Source: an uncultured Granulosicoccaceae bacterium (GTDB lineage Bacteria > Pseudomonadota > Gammaproteobacteria > Granulosicoccales > Granulosicoccaceae). Taken from it: a stretch of DNA of 51,966 bases. Location: positions 1 to 51,966 of the forward strand of contig CALIHW010000104.1 of assembly GCA_938020525.1 (NCBI GenBank). Reading direction: 5' to 3'. The notes under the pieces are model-generated. The model saw only the letters and a program-made list of their open reading frames with translations. It searched no databases and had not been told where the DNA came from. Of this stretch, positions 17,839-27,249 are shown piece by piece. The position numbers and the translations under genes are program-made. The first letter of the stretch is position 1. Each line of letters starts with the position of its first letter.

Positions 17839-19188
17839 CTAACCCTTTGCAGCTTGCCCCTTCGCGTTTTGGCTTTTAGATATTGATTTGCTACTGACGG
17901 CACCAAGCTCCTGCAGTTGTCGGGCACGGCCAACCAGATTACCTCGCCCGGTTGCGAGCTTGCGGCGTGCATCGTCACAGCTTTGCATCGCGCTATTAAG
18001 CGCTGCTGAAATATTATCCAGCTCTGCTACAAACCCGTTAAACCGATCCACCAGTTCACCCGCCCTTTTGGCTATAACACGCGAGTTCTTATTCTGCAAT
18101 TCACTGTGCCAGACGTTTTGTATGGTTCTGCAGGTAACCATCAATGACGAGGGTCCTACCAATACTACATCACGATCATAAGCTTCTTTATAAAGCGACT
18201 GATCAAACTCAAGGGCCGACTGCAACGCCGCATCTACAGGAATAAACATCAACACGAAGTCCAGCGAGCTCACTCCTTCAAGCGACTCGTAGTGCTTTGC
18301 ACTCAATCCATCAATATGCTTTTTAATAGATTTTACATGCTCACGCAACAGCCGCTTTTTGGAGTCGGCATCACAAGACTCTAGCAGTGACTTTTCATAG
18401 AACTTAATTGATGCTTTGGAATCGATAATGATTGATTTTCCGCCAGGTAAATACAACAGCGCATCCGGTCGTAATCTGACACCTTCACTACTTTGCAGTG
18501 ATACTTCTCGATCGTACTCCTGACCTTTAGTGAGTCCGGCACGTTCAAAAACGCGCTCCAGTATTAATTCACCCCAACTACCAAGCGTCTTATTATTACC
18601 ACGCAGTGCGTTACTCAGATTTATCGCATCCGAGCTGATTCTTTCATTTAACGTCTTAAGCTGACTGATTTCCGCTTTCAACAGGTAACGGTCTTTCTGT
18701 TCCTTTTCATACACTTCTTCAATGCGTTGTTTAAACTCGCCTATCTGCTCGCGCAGAGGTGTTAACAGATGCTGCAGATGTACTTCAGTCTGCTCCGTCA
18801 TTCGATGACTGTTATCAGCAAATACTCTCGCAGATATTGCCTCTATTTGGCCCTTTAATTCCTGGTTACGCTTTTCGAGCAACACGACCTGCTGTCTACC
18901 CGCCACCTGCTGTTGCTGCAACCGCGCTCTGGAAGTATCGATGGCACTGCGCAGTGAATATTTTTCTGCAATGGCACACTCCAGTTCCTGTCTGCAGTTC
19001 AGCAACTGTGCTTCTGTCGCGGTCAGACGATCCAGCCGCTCCTGTGACAGCGCTACTGCCTCTGCTTCACGAATACCTGCCCGGCGCGCACCGGCACCAG
19101 TATAAATCGCACGCATCGACCACCCGGCAAGCAATCCGACCACAGCCCACAGGATAACCATCAGATGCACCGAACTCATTGAGATCAT
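17839..19188 (-). CDS. rmuC: RmuC-family DNA recombination protein
   Basis: This 449-residue protein has a single N-terminal membrane helix (VILWAVVGLLAGWSM), a long Glu/Gln-rich coiled coil (about 35-165) and the RmuC nuclease-like domain. In that domain the stretches LGSWGELILERVFERAGL, RPDALLYLPGGKSIIIDSK and LDFVLMFIPVDAAL are strongly conserved; the latter two carry the PD-(D/E)xK-like acidic and lysine residues. RmuC limits inversions at short inverted repeats. The open frame reaches a TTG at 19218; I prefer the ATG at 19188, which follows a purine-rich stretch. It is monocistronic. The C-terminal tail (SKSISKSQNAKGQAAKG) is low complexity. Confidence 0.95.
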   Translation of the reverse strand: MISMSSVHLMVILWAVVGLLAGWSMRAIYTGAGARRAGIREAEAVALSQERLDRLTATEAQLLNCRQELECAIAEKYSLRSAIDTSRARLQQQQVAGRQQVVLLEKRNQELKGQIEAISARVFADNSHRMTEQTEVHLQHLLTPLREQIGEFKQRIEEVYEKEQKDRYLLKAEISQLKTLNERISSDAINLSNALRGNNKTLGSWGELILERVFERAGLTKGQEYDREVSLQSSEGVRLRPDALLYLPGGKSIIIDSKASIKFYEKSLLESCDADSKKRLLREHVKSIKKHIDGLSAKHYESLEGVSSLDFVLMFIPVDAALQSALEFDQSLYKEAYDRDVVLVGPSSLMVTCRTIQNVWHSELQNKNSRVIAKRAGELVDRFNGFVAELDNISAALNSAMQSCDDARRKLATGRGNLVGRARQLQELGAVSSKSISKSQNAKGQAAKG

Positions 19189-19343
19189 TCTTTCACTGGA
19201 TATTGTGCTATTTGACAAAACTGAACACTACATCCTGTAAAAGTAGACCAGTTTAGAAGGATTGCCAGTTAAGTGTGGTTTTGAAGAGGGATTGAACAGA
19301 CAGACTCGCTCTGGGATACAATCTGCGTCTAACCCACTCAGCT

Positions 19344-20396
19344 TTGCCCCCGGAACTTAACGCTTTGAATATCAAAACAGAGGCATTGATAATCGGTGCC
19401 GGCCCGGTCGGATTATTTCAGGCGTTTGAACTTGGATTACTCGGTATAGAATGCTGCATTGTCGAGGCACTCGATCACCCGGGCGGCCAGTGCACAGAGC
19501 TCTATGCTGACAAACCTATCTACGATATTCCTGGCATTTCATATACCACTGCAGCGGATCTCATTGACCAATTGCTGGAACAAATAAAGCCGTTCAATGT
19601 AAACATCCACTACCGAGAGACGATTGAGCAGCTTGAAGAAACTGATCAGGGCTTTATTGCAACGACGGCTACGACCTCAACATTCAACGCCAGGCAGGTG
19701 TTTTTAGCTACAGGTGCGGGAGCATTTACACCGGTAAAGTTGAGAACTGAAGGTATTAACCGCTTTGAGGGCACCCAAGTTTATTATTCTGAACTGGCAG
19801 ATGCACGCTTAAACGAAAAATCCGTTGTCGTAATCGGTGATGCTCAAGCCGCCGTTGATTGTGCCATCCATTCGAGCAAACACGCCTCTAACGTTATATT
19901 CCTGCACCGCAAGAGAAGACTGGTAGCAAGTGATCAAAGTCTGACAGAGCTCGCAACACTAAAAGACAGCAAGAATATTCAACAAATAAAAGGCAAAATC
20001 ACCGACTTCGATGGAACGGATACTCTAAAAGAAATCACTATTCAACAAAGCAAAGAACTAACGACGAAACATCCAACAGACTTGTTGCTCGTACGACAGG
20101 GAAATTCTCCCAAGCAAAGTGATCTATCGTCCTGGAACATCACCACACATGCTCGACAGGTACCCGTTGATGCAGCAAACTTCGAGACAAACAAAAATGG
20201 CGTTTATGCTGTCGGAGATATCAACAGCTATCCTGCAAAAAGAAAGCTGATACTATGCGGTTTTCATGAGGCAACACTGGCAGCTTTTGCGGCAGCTGCA
20301 AAGCTTAGACCCGGAAAGCCCATTCACTTACAGTACACAACCACAAGCACGGAACTCAGACAAAGGCTTGGCGTAGCGACTACAGATCAAGGATAA
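19344..20396 (+). CDS. Ferredoxin-NADP reductase, thioredoxin-reductase-like
   Basis: This flavoprotein of 350 residues belongs to the thioredoxin-reductase-like ferredoxin/flavodoxin-NADP reductases. The FAD-binding GxGxxG appears as [20 protein letters not shown], followed by [18 protein letters not shown], which is diagnostic of this group. There is no redox-active CxxC in the central domain, which separates it from thioredoxin reductase. The NADPH loop ([14 protein letters not shown]) is present but its first Gly-rich positions are altered to [14 protein letters not shown] near the end is the second FAD motif. It should pass electrons from NADPH to ferredoxin or flavodoxin. The start is a TTG in the longest frame, with GGAAC upstream of a second TTG, so the exact N-terminus is unsure. 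It is followed by a YcaR-like gene seven bases later. Confidence 0.9.
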   Translation: MPPELNALNIKTEALIIGAGPVGLFQAFELGLLGIECCIVEALDHPGGQCTELYADKPIYDIPGISYTTAADLIDQLLEQIKPFNVNIHYRETIEQLEETDQGFIATTATTSTFNARQVFLATGAGAFTPVKLRTEGINRFEGTQVYYSELADARLNEKSVVVIGDAQAAVDCAIHSSKHASNVIFLHRKRRLVASDQSLTELATLKDSKNIQQIKGKITDFDGTDTLKEITIQQSKELTTKHPTDLLLVRQGNSPKQSDLSSWNITTHARQVPVDAANFETNKNGVYAVGDINSYPAKRKLILCGFHEATLAAFAAAAKLRPGKPIHLQYTTTSTELRQRLGVATTDQG

Positions 20397-20403
20397 ATTC
20401 AGC

Positions 20404-20595
20404 GTGAAACTCGACAGAAGAATACTCGACATACTGGTATGCCCTGTCACCAAGGGTAAACTGGTACAGATAGACAATGAACTATGGAGCAAGCAGGCGG
20501 GGCTCGCGTACCCGATCAAAGACGGCATTCCCGTAATGCTCGAATCCGATGCGCGCAATTTATCTCAGGAAGAGCTGGACTCGATAAAAAATTGA
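20404..20595 (+). CDS. Trm112/YcaR-like small protein (UPF0434)
   Basis: This is a 63-residue protein of the Trm112p-like/UPF0434 family. The N-terminus [18 protein letters not shown] and the later [19 protein letters not shown] are family hallmarks. Only one of the metal-type cysteines (CPVTKG) is present, as in most bacterial members. In eukaryotes Trm112 activates methyltransferases; bacterial roles are less clear, and it often sits beside kdsB/lpxK. Here it follows the ferredoxin reductase gene by seven bases and is probably cotranscribed with it. A hairpin terminator follows. Confidence 0.9.
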   Translation: MKLDRRILDILVCPVTKGKLVQIDNELWSKQAGLAYPIKDGIPVMLESDARNLSQEELDSIKN

Positions 20596-20620
20596 TACAC
20601 AACAACTTAGCCAAATAAAA

Positions 20621-20658
20621 AAGGGGCCTGACCATATCTATGGACATACCCCTTGATT
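20621..20658 (+). terminator. Rho-independent terminator
   Basis: AAGGGG pairs with CCCCTT outside an inner CCATA/TATGG stem, and ATTTTTAG follows. It lies 25 bases after the YcaR-like gene and may serve the convergent secreted-protein gene as well. Confidence 0.75.
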
Positions 20659-20721
20659 TTTAGCAGTTGTATTCCTAATTAAAAGATTACACTGATACAA
20701 CCGTATCGCTTACAACTGCGG

Positions 20722-21414
20722 TTATAAATTTACAGGCTGACTGATAACTTCCGAAAAAGCTTCCATCACACCACCACCTGCTTTAATTTCTTTTCGTAGC
20801 TGGAAGTATAACTTGCCCTTGCCAAGATCAGTGCTCTTTGGAGAGTACTGAAACACATCACTATAAGTTAACCATTCAGCGCCTTTAAATTCCGGATCAG
20901 TGCTTACACGATAATGCGTTGGCTTACCTTGACTGTAAGAGAGAAAAGCGAAACCGTCATTACCGCTCGGGAAATACGAAAGCGCTGTGATCTGCAAAGG
21001 CCAATCATCTTCATATTTTTCAGCTGTTATACCGGGTTTCAAATCTACGTATTTAAGTGCACGACATTTGCGACTGGAAATTCCTTCTGTAATTAAAACA
21101 TCAGCAATGACATTGCCGTCCGTCGCAGGGTTACTCAGAGCAAGTCCGCGATAGTTCTTTTTAGACACGGTAATAAGCACAGAACCGGCTGGTACATTGT
21201 CGTACAACGCGATACCTGAATAAGTCGTCACACCGGTACCATATAGGTTTCTATCAGCGGCAGTTCCGAGACACACAGATGCGTTTGCAACTGGCAGTCC
21301 GGTATTAGCGTCCAGAACCCGAACACCAAACTTGCCAGCATGGGCCACCGAAGACATCGCAAAAATCGCGATACAGGTCAGGACGAGTTGAATAGTTCCG
21401 GTCCAAAATCTCAT
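20722..21414 (-). CDS. Secreted protein with carboxypeptidase-regulatory-like domain
   Basis: This is a 230-residue exported protein. A signal peptide ends in SSVAHA|GKFG. Residues about 28-110 look like a carboxypeptidase-regulatory or PEGA-like beta sandwich: GVRVLDANTGLPVANASVCL opens it, and GIALYDNVPAGSVLITVSKKNYRG closes the first sheet. The C-terminal half (about 125-230) is unassigned; it reads SYFPSGNDGFAFLSYSQG and later GKLYFQLRKEIKAGGG and appears beta-rich. GGAG lies nine bases before the ATG. There is no operon partner. A periplasmic or surface role is likely, but I cannot give a function. Confidence 0.8.
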   Translation of the reverse strand: MRFWTGTIQLVLTCIAIFAMSSVAHAGKFGVRVLDANTGLPVANASVCLGTAADRNLYGTGVTTYSGIALYDNVPAGSVLITVSKKNYRGLALSNPATDGNVIADVLITEGISSRKCRALKYVDLKPGITAEKYEDDWPLQITALSYFPSGNDGFAFLSYSQGKPTHYRVSTDPEFKGAEWLTYSDVFQYSPKSTDLGKGKLYFQLRKEIKAGGGVMEAFSEVISQPVNL

Positions 21415-21867
21415 AAGTATTCACTCCAAATAGCGAAGCCGCGTCTGGCACGACTGATTTTCCGGAGTGTAACAATTTGGACACTATACGTCAATATTTT
21501 GACATACAGAGAAGTGGATTTAGAGACAGATTTCACTAACTCCAGGTACGGCGAAGACCAGAACCAGTTCGCCGCAGACAGAGCCATCAGCTTATATTGG
21601 CGCAGAGATCTGGACCATTACACCGATCACATCGGTCAAAATTACCCGGTCCAAAAAGCTGAAATCATGCACTCCCATGGTCGTGGCAAGCTGAAAACTC
21701 CAACCGCCCATGACAAAAGACCGGCAGCTCATAGCGAAAATTTGAACTTTGTCACGAAAAGCGTCAAGTTTAAATCTTTGACCGTCGATATCGATGGAAA
21801 GCCTGCACTCTGTACCAACCTGCAGTTTAAACACAATGGCGCTAGCGCCCAGGAATGCGACCGTCCC
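21415..21867. other. Gap with open frame continuous into the GNAT gene
   Basis: About 450 bases lie between the secreted-protein start and the GNAT ATG. The GNAT frame is open through all of it and back to 21340, and in-frame GTG and ATG codons occur (for example GTG at about 21511 and ATG at about 21667). The translated extension has no recognisable domain, and its composition does not look strongly coding. The start of the minus-strand gene needs a promoter here. I therefore treat it as intergenic, with an N-terminal extension of the acetyltransferase as the alternative. Confidence 0.45.
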
Positions 21868-22347
21868 ATGGACACCAGACAAACAAACATCACGCTGGCG
21901 CATGTCAACGATGCTTACAGCATCGCTACGATGTCACGCGACATTATTGAACACGGCCTGCAATGGAACTGGACGCCTGAGCGCATCGGACGCTGCATAC
22001 TCTCGCCAGATATCAACGTCGTCACCGCTAAGGACTGCTCTACCGTAGTCGGGCTTGGCGTCATGTATTACGGTTACAGCAAAGCACACCTGAACCTGCT
22101 TGGTGTCGATGCCAGCTGGCGCTCTCTCGGTATTGGCAACCGACTGCTGATGTGGCTGGAGCAATGCGCTATTACCGCCGGAATTGAACACTGCCAACTG
22201 GAAGTACGGCAATCAAACGATTTTGCGCGGAAATTCTATAGCAATCACGGGTACGCTGAAATCGAAGTAGTACCTGGCTACTACCAGCGCAAGGAAGATG
22301 CAATTCGAATGTCACGTTGCCTGCAGCAACCACATCTGCTGAAGTAA
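21868..22347 (+). CDS. GNAT-family N-acetyltransferase
   Basis: This is a GNAT acetyltransferase of 159 residues from the ATG at 21868. The acetyl-CoA pyrophosphate loop is LLGVDASWRSLGIGNRLLMWLE, which has the R/Q-x-x-G-x-G/A pattern as RSLGIG. The C-terminal ARKFYSNHGYAEIEVVPGYYQ is the standard GNAT closing strand and helix; GYYQRKEDAIRM resembles the RimI-like subgroup that acetylates amino termini or small amines. The substrate is unknown. The frame continues upstream without a stop, but similarity to the family begins just after this ATG (TNITLAHVNDAYSIATMSRD). It is 269 bases from ygiQ. Confidence 0.85.
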   Translation: MDTRQTNITLAHVNDAYSIATMSRDIIEHGLQWNWTPERIGRCILSPDINVVTAKDCSTVVGLGVMYYGYSKAHLNLLGVDASWRSLGIGNRLLMWLEQCAITAGIEHCQLEVRQSNDFARKFYSNHGYAEIEVVPGYYQRKEDAIRMSRCLQQPHLLK

Positions 22348-22676
22348 CGCGTTTAGACCACCTGATCGTGAGCCCGGTGCCAATAAAACTTCGACGCCGG
22401 TAAACTGTGGGGTCATATCAAAGCCACGAAATCGCCCTTGCCGCGCTTCTTTTTTGTTTTTTAAATCATCCGGAGTCCGGGTGAGCGCTAGAGCGCACAG
22501 ATATGCAGGGCCACCGGCAGGGCATGTCAGAGCGACGAGAACCATAAGAGCCTCAGGCGTCGGCAAAGCAAACACGTTCATCACTTCAGCCAAGCAGCAA
22601 TCCTGCTACAGCACCATTGCTGTACACTATGAGTCTTCATATGCGCACATCCATGCAACCGGTGCGACGAGACCCC

Positions 22677-25040
22677 ATGCCCGCAATCCAAGATCGCAAA
22701 GCCAGAACAAATCCAGCCTCATCGCACACTGCACGGGAGCTCTACTCTTACCCGCGCTATTGGGCAGAGTGCTTTGGCAGTGCTCCGTTTTTGCCTATGT
22801 CTCGTGCAGAGATGGACACACTCGGCTGGGACAGCTGCGACATCATCATTGTCACGGGTGATGCCTACGTTGATCACCCTAGCTTCGGTATGGCTATTAT
22901 CGGGCGATTACTAGAGGCACAGGGATTTAGAGTCGGAATTATTGCACAGCCAGCATGGGATAGTGCAGAACCATTCAAAGCGCTGGGCAAACCCAATCTG
23001 TTTTTTGGCGTTACTGCTGGCAACATGGACTCTATGATCAACCGCTACACTGCTGATAAAAAAATTCGTAGCGATGATGCATACTCTCCAAATGATATCG
23101 GTGGCCAGCGCCCTGACCGCTGCTCACTTGTTTATGCACAACGGTGCCGTGAAGCGTTTAAAGATTCACAAATTGTTTTGGGTGGCATCGAAGCCTCTCT
23201 CAGACGCATTGCGCACTACGATTACTGGCAGGACAAAGTAAGGCGATCAATTCTGGTAGACGCCAAGGCTGACATTCTTCTTTACGGTAATGCAGAACGT
23301 GCACTGGTAGAAATTGCCCACCGTGTGGCGGCAGGCGAAGCTATAAAAGATATTAAAGATGTTCGTGGCACTGCCTTCATGACAAGCACTGTGCCTGAAG
23401 ACTTAAAGATCATTGATTCAACCAGCATTGACACACCGGGCAAAGTAGACAAACACATTAGCCCGTATGAAAACACAGAAACAAAAAACACAGAAGACCA
23501 GAATAAAAATGATAATAAATCACAAGACAACCCCATAACTCTTACCTTCAAAAAGAAATCAGAACTTACAAAAGATCAACGCATACAACGCAATACCGAA
23601 CTTAGAAATAAAGCTGCAATAAGACTACCGGATTTTGAGCTAGTAAAAAAAGATCCGGTTCTTTATGCACATGCAAACAGGGTGCTGCACCTTGAAACCA
23701 ATCCGGGTAATGCACGAGCGCTCATTCAAAAACACGGTAATCGGGAACTCTGGCTGAATACACCTCCCATCCCGCTGAGTACTGAAGAGATGGATTATGT
23801 ATTCGATCTACCCTATGCCAGAGTGCCTCACCCGGCTTACGGTGATGCACGTATACCCGCCTATGAAATGATTCGCTTTTCAGTCAACATAATGCGTGGC
23901 TGCTTCGGAGGCTGCACTTTCTGCTCTATCACTGAACACGAAGGTCGAATCATCCAAAGCCGTTCAGAAGACTCTATTATTCGAGAAATAGAAGCCATGC
24001 GTGATGTACCCGGTTTTACCGGCGTCGTTTCTGATCTTGGCGGCCCGACTGCCAACATGTACCGACTTGCCTGCAAGTCAAAAACCATTGAATCTGCGTG
24101 CAGGAAGCCTTCGTGCGTATATCCCGGCATCTGCCCTAACCTCGATACAGATCATTCGTCACTAATCAAGCTATACCGACGCGCCAGAGAACTACCCGGC
24201 GTTAAAAAGATATTGATTGGCTCGGGTCTGCGGTACGACCTGGCTGTCGAATCACCCGAGTACGTAGAAGAACTTGTAACGCACCATGTGGGCGGTTACT
24301 TAAAGATTGCGCCGGAACACACCGAACGCGGCCCATTAGATAAAATGATGAAGCCAGGCATTGGCACTTATGAAAAATTTAAGCAGCTGTTTGAAAAGTA
24401 CTCAAAGAAAGCCGGTAAAGAGCAATACTTAATACCCTACTTCATCGCAGCACACCCGGGAACCACAGATGAAGACATGATGAATCTTGCCATGTGGTTA
24501 AAGCAAAATGGCTTCAGAGCTGATCAGGTACAGAATTTTTACCCGTCACCAATGGCGACAGCGACAGCCATGTATCACTCGGGTAAAAACCCGCTGGCAA
24601 AAGTCAGTCGTGACAGCGATGGGGTACCCATAGCAAAGAACACAAAGCAGCGTCGCTTGCACAAGGCTTTTCTGAGATATCACGACCCTGACAACTGGCC
24701 AATGCTGCGTGAAGCATTAAAAACAATGGGACGTGCAGACCTGATCGGCAATGGTAAGAAACACCTGATACCGCACTGGCAACCAGAGCCTGGCAGCTAT
24801 CGAGCGCATAGAAAGAAGAATAGAAACAAACAACCGGAAGCTGGCACCGTGTTAACGCAGCATACCGGCCTGCCACCGCGTGAAGGTGTTAAAGCCAAAG
24901 AGAAAAGTTCAAAGACTGCAGGAACAACCGCTGCCAACAAACGGCGACGTAGTAGTACTACTAATGACCGGACAAACCACAGCAATACAAGCCAGACTAA
25001 GTTAAATCATAGAACTAACAAGACTGGAAAGCGTAGCTGA
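22677..25040 (+). CDS. ygiQ: YgiQ-family radical SAM protein
   Basis: This is a large radical SAM protein of the UPF0313/YgiQ family. The N-terminal cobalamin-like part is very conserved ([40 protein letters not shown]). The 4Fe-4S motif is CFGGCTFC, the unusual CxxxCxxC spacing, with cysteines 409, 413 and 416 in a 787-residue protein. The open frame extends upstream to a TTG at 22617; I choose the ATG at 22677 because it leaves an N-terminal leader closest to known members. A hydrophilic Asn/Lys insertion (about 265-305) and a long basic, Thr/Asn-rich C-terminal tail of about 80 residues are lineage-specific. The reaction is not established for the family. It stands alone and converges with the next gene. 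Confidence 0.93.
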   Translation: MPAIQDRKARTNPASSHTARELYSYPRYWAECFGSAPFLPMSRAEMDTLGWDSCDIIIVTGDAYVDHPSFGMAIIGRLLEAQGFRVGIIAQPAWDSAEPFKALGKPNLFFGVTAGNMDSMINRYTADKKIRSDDAYSPNDIGGQRPDRCSLVYAQRCREAFKDSQIVLGGIEASLRRIAHYDYWQDKVRRSILVDAKADILLYGNAERALVEIAHRVAAGEAIKDIKDVRGTAFMTSTVPEDLKIIDSTSIDTPGKVDKHISPYENTETKNTEDQNKNDNKSQDNPITLTFKKKSELTKDQRIQRNTELRNKAAIRLPDFELVKKDPVLYAHANRVLHLETNPGNARALIQKHGNRELWLNTPPIPLSTEEMDYVFDLPYARVPHPAYGDARIPAYEMIRFSVNIMRGCFGGCTFCSITEHEGRIIQSRSEDSIIREIEAMRDVPGFTGVVSDLGGPTANMYRLACKSKTIESACRKPSCVYPGICPNLDTDHSSLIKLYRRARELPGVKKILIGSGLRYDLAVESPEYVEELVTHHVGGYLKIAPEHTERGPLDKMMKPGIGTYEKFKQLFEKYSKKAGKEQYLIPYFIAAHPGTTDEDMMNLAMWLKQNGFRADQVQNFYPSPMATATAMYHSGKNPLAKVSRDSDGVPIAKNTKQRRLHKAFLRYHDPDNWPMLREALKTMGRADLIGNGKKHLIPHWQPEPGSYRAHRKKNRNKQPEAGTVLTQHTGLPPREGVKAKEKSSKTAGTTAANKRRRSSTTNDRTNHSNTSQTKLNHRTNKTGKRS

Positions 25041-25055
25041 TCAACGATCATCAGC
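25036..25055. terminator. Possible bidirectional hairpin
   Basis: GCTGAT pairs with ATCAGC around an eight-base loop, overlapping the ygiQ stop codon between two convergent genes 37 bases apart. There is no T-run, so this is weak. Confidence 0.35.
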
Positions 25056-25077
25056 CACACTACCAGTCCACCGCTAA

Positions 25078-26811
25078 CTAACGGGTTTGAATTTCGATTT
25101 CCATCTGGTTCCACCGATAGTTGATTGAGTGACTTTCACCATTGGCGTTTAGCATTGCATCTGACCAGATAAGCGTCATGGTACGCCCATCTTCACTTAT
25201 CCATTTGGGCGACAGCTTTGGTTGATAGGTCAGATTTTGGGAATTATCTGCAGTCCAGTAGTCAGTGTAATAAATCTGCTTCCAAGGCCCATAAGGGGTA
25301 TCTGAGTACCAAAAACCAAGACTACCAGGGCGGCTGTGCATCCATACGTTGTAGTAGTCAACTGTGGAATTTGTCCGACCACGTCCACCGTATGTACCAC
25401 CGTTAACCATTATGTATTTCTGCAGACCCGGGTTCCAGACTACTGAAGGCAACCAGGAGTAGAAGCCAAAATACTCACCGGCGTTGTTACGCGCCGGCAG
25501 CACTATATTGGGCTGACGAGCTTCCAAATTGCCACTCCAGGTGGGAGTACTGCCGTTCCAGCCGCTGAAGTACTGCCACGCGGATCGATTACCGACCTGG
25601 TCTTCAGGGACCCTTGCCAGCAACAACTGGTTAGTACTGACTCCTTCGGGTGAGTAAACGTAGACAAAGCCATCCTTCGAGGCTCGATGATCCTGACCGC
25701 TCTGTACAAAAGAAGCAAAGGCAAATGGCCATGCCGTCTTGCCTTGACCATTGCGGCCGCTCTCTTCAAAGAAAAACATTTCCTGGTGGATTAGGTCTTC
25801 CCGACCAATATCCCATCGACTGAGATAACGATCGTTGTTGTTGCGATCAACACGGTGCCAATTATTGCCGGAATCATAAGAACGCAGCATCTTCATGCCT
25901 CGAAATGGCCCTTGAGACCAACCGTCCCCTTGTGTCTTTGTAACCAGTGAATACAAAACACCTTTGACTGACAGCATCCCATACGCAAACCACCCATCAC
26001 CGCTCTTTGCGAAATTCGGATATTCGGACACTTCTGATCGAGAAAAATTATTAGCGTCACCATGAATCTTGTACAGCCGACTGTGATAACTCCGCCCCGT
26101 GTTTAACCAGTCGCCATCGTCCATTGCAGTTACCACGCTATCGTCGGCAGCCCATGTTTGACACCAGTTATCTCCTCTGCCGTCGATTCGACGCAAAGTG
26201 GAACGATTAAATTGGACACCATTAGGTGTTGCGCCGAAATTCGACTGCACCCGAACCACCGTGCCACTGGTTGAATTGTTGGCTGACGAATTAACCCCCA
26301 CCAGGCAACTCTGACCGTTCTCGTAACCCCAACCATCACCATCAGAGTCTGAAACACCAGAGCTGCAAGCAGGAACTCCGGCTATTGATGTCGCAGTGGA
26401 CGACGCAGTGTTGATTGCCCCGTTGTTGCCCACCAAACAACTCTGGCCGTTCTCGTAACCCCATCCATCACCGTCAGAATCGGAGACACCATCACTGCAA
26501 GCTGGAACTCCAGGAATTGCCGCAGATGATGATTGGCCGGACACCCTGCAGCTCCGACCCAACTCCCAACCCCAGCCGTCACCGTCAAAATCGGTCACTG
26601 ACGAGCTACACTGCGGCGCAGAACCAGAACCTGAGGCACAACTAGAGCTAGACGCTGCCAACGATCCTGGCGCAACACAAGAAACACCGTTTTCCCAACC
26701 CCATCCATTTGAGTCAAAATTACCGTTAGCGTTTTGACACAGTGGTACAGAAAACGATGCACCACTAAACAAAACCGTACATAAAACCAGATAAGGGCTA
26801 GAAATTTTCAT
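25078..26811 (-). CDS. Secreted CBM10-like/DUF4185-type propeller protein
   Basis: This is a 577-residue exported protein. A signal peptide (about 1-21) is followed by four short cysteine-framed modules at about 25-45, 68-88, 105-125 and 149-169. Each carries GWGWEN or GWGYEN before a second Cys, preceded by DSDGDGWG in the later copies. They resemble carbohydrate-binding module family 10, with an added calcium-type Asp pattern. Serine-rich linkers join them, as in secreted polysaccharidases. Residues about 190-577 look like a five-bladed propeller of the DUF4185 type, a group that includes GH183 arabinanases (SYDSGNNWH, FYSWLPSVVWNPGLQKYIMV, YSDTPYGPWKQIYYTDYW). It is probably a cell-surface or secreted polysaccharide-active protein. 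Catalytic residues were not identified. It stands alone. Confidence 0.75.
   Translation of the reverse strand: MKISSPYLVLCTVLFSGASFSVPLCQNANGNFDSNGWGWENGVSCVAPGSLAASSSSCASGSGSAPQCSSSVTDFDGDGWGWELGRSCRVSGQSSSAAIPGVPACSDGVSDSDGDGWGYENGQSCLVGNNGAINTASSTATSIAGVPACSSGVSDSDGDGWGYENGQSCLVGVNSSANNSTSGTVVRVQSNFGATPNGVQFNRSTLRRIDGRGDNWCQTWAADDSVVTAMDDGDWLNTGRSYHSRLYKIHGDANNFSRSEVSEYPNFAKSGDGWFAYGMLSVKGVLYSLVTKTQGDGWSQGPFRGMKMLRSYDSGNNWHRVDRNNNDRYLSRWDIGREDLIHQEMFFFEESGRNGQGKTAWPFAFASFVQSGQDHRASKDGFVYVYSPEGVSTNQLLLARVPEDQVGNRSAWQYFSGWNGSTPTWSGNLEARQPNIVLPARNNAGEYFGFYSWLPSVVWNPGLQKYIMVNGGTYGGRGRTNSTVDYYNVWMHSRPGSLGFWYSDTPYGPWKQIYYTDYWTADNSQNLTYQPKLSPKWISEDGRTMTLIWSDAMLNANGESHSINYRWNQMEIEIQTR
26300..26745 (-). 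repeat. Four CBM10-like module repeats
   Basis: Four copies of an approximately 21-residue, two-cysteine module lie within the propeller protein gene. Copies three and four are nearly identical in DNA (PACS-GVSDSDGDGWG and YENGQSCLVG shared), which indicates recent duplication, while copies one and two are diverged. Confidence 0.8.
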
Positions 26812-27249
26812 TGCTTCATAAAGATTTAGTTAAAATTTAGATCGACTGCCATTCTCGGACATTCCGAAACATAAAAATGCAGGCTGCGTCTAAAAGCAGG
26901 TTAGCGCGGCATTACCATAAATTAATGACTCATTCCCGATAACTGCATGAACCCCACTTCGACAAAGGTGCAAATTAAAGTACGTCACCGTCGCTCGGTA
27001 GCGTGCGGAACTATGCAATGAATAAGACAAACAAAACGTAAACATTTACTGCAAACTAACTATCTTGCCACTTAAGCTTAAATCACCAAGATAAAATTAA
27101 AACAGCACACATTAAACGCTGATCGCGTACCCATTCATCGGTAATAAAACGCTTGCTTCTGGCCGGTTACAATTCGGACTTACTCACCGCAACACCACCA
27201 TGTGCCGGTATCATCCTCGCACAGTCATCACGTCTAACTCGGATTCTGC
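26812..27249. other. AT-rich divergent intergenic region
   Basis: About 440 bases separate the minus-strand propeller gene and the plus-strand low-complexity gene. It must hold two promoters, but I see no convincing consensus boxes, no RNA gene and no hairpin. No strong ribosome-binding site precedes either start codon. Confidence 0.5.

Noticed and set aside
22449-22463. T-rich tract resembling an intrinsic terminator
   Set aside because: No stem of adequate length lies directly before the T-run.
22312-22593. Minus-strand ORF of 93 residues before ygiQ
   Set aside because: It overlaps the end of the GNAT gene, has no clear ribosome-binding site and has no recognisable domain. Possible but unsupported.
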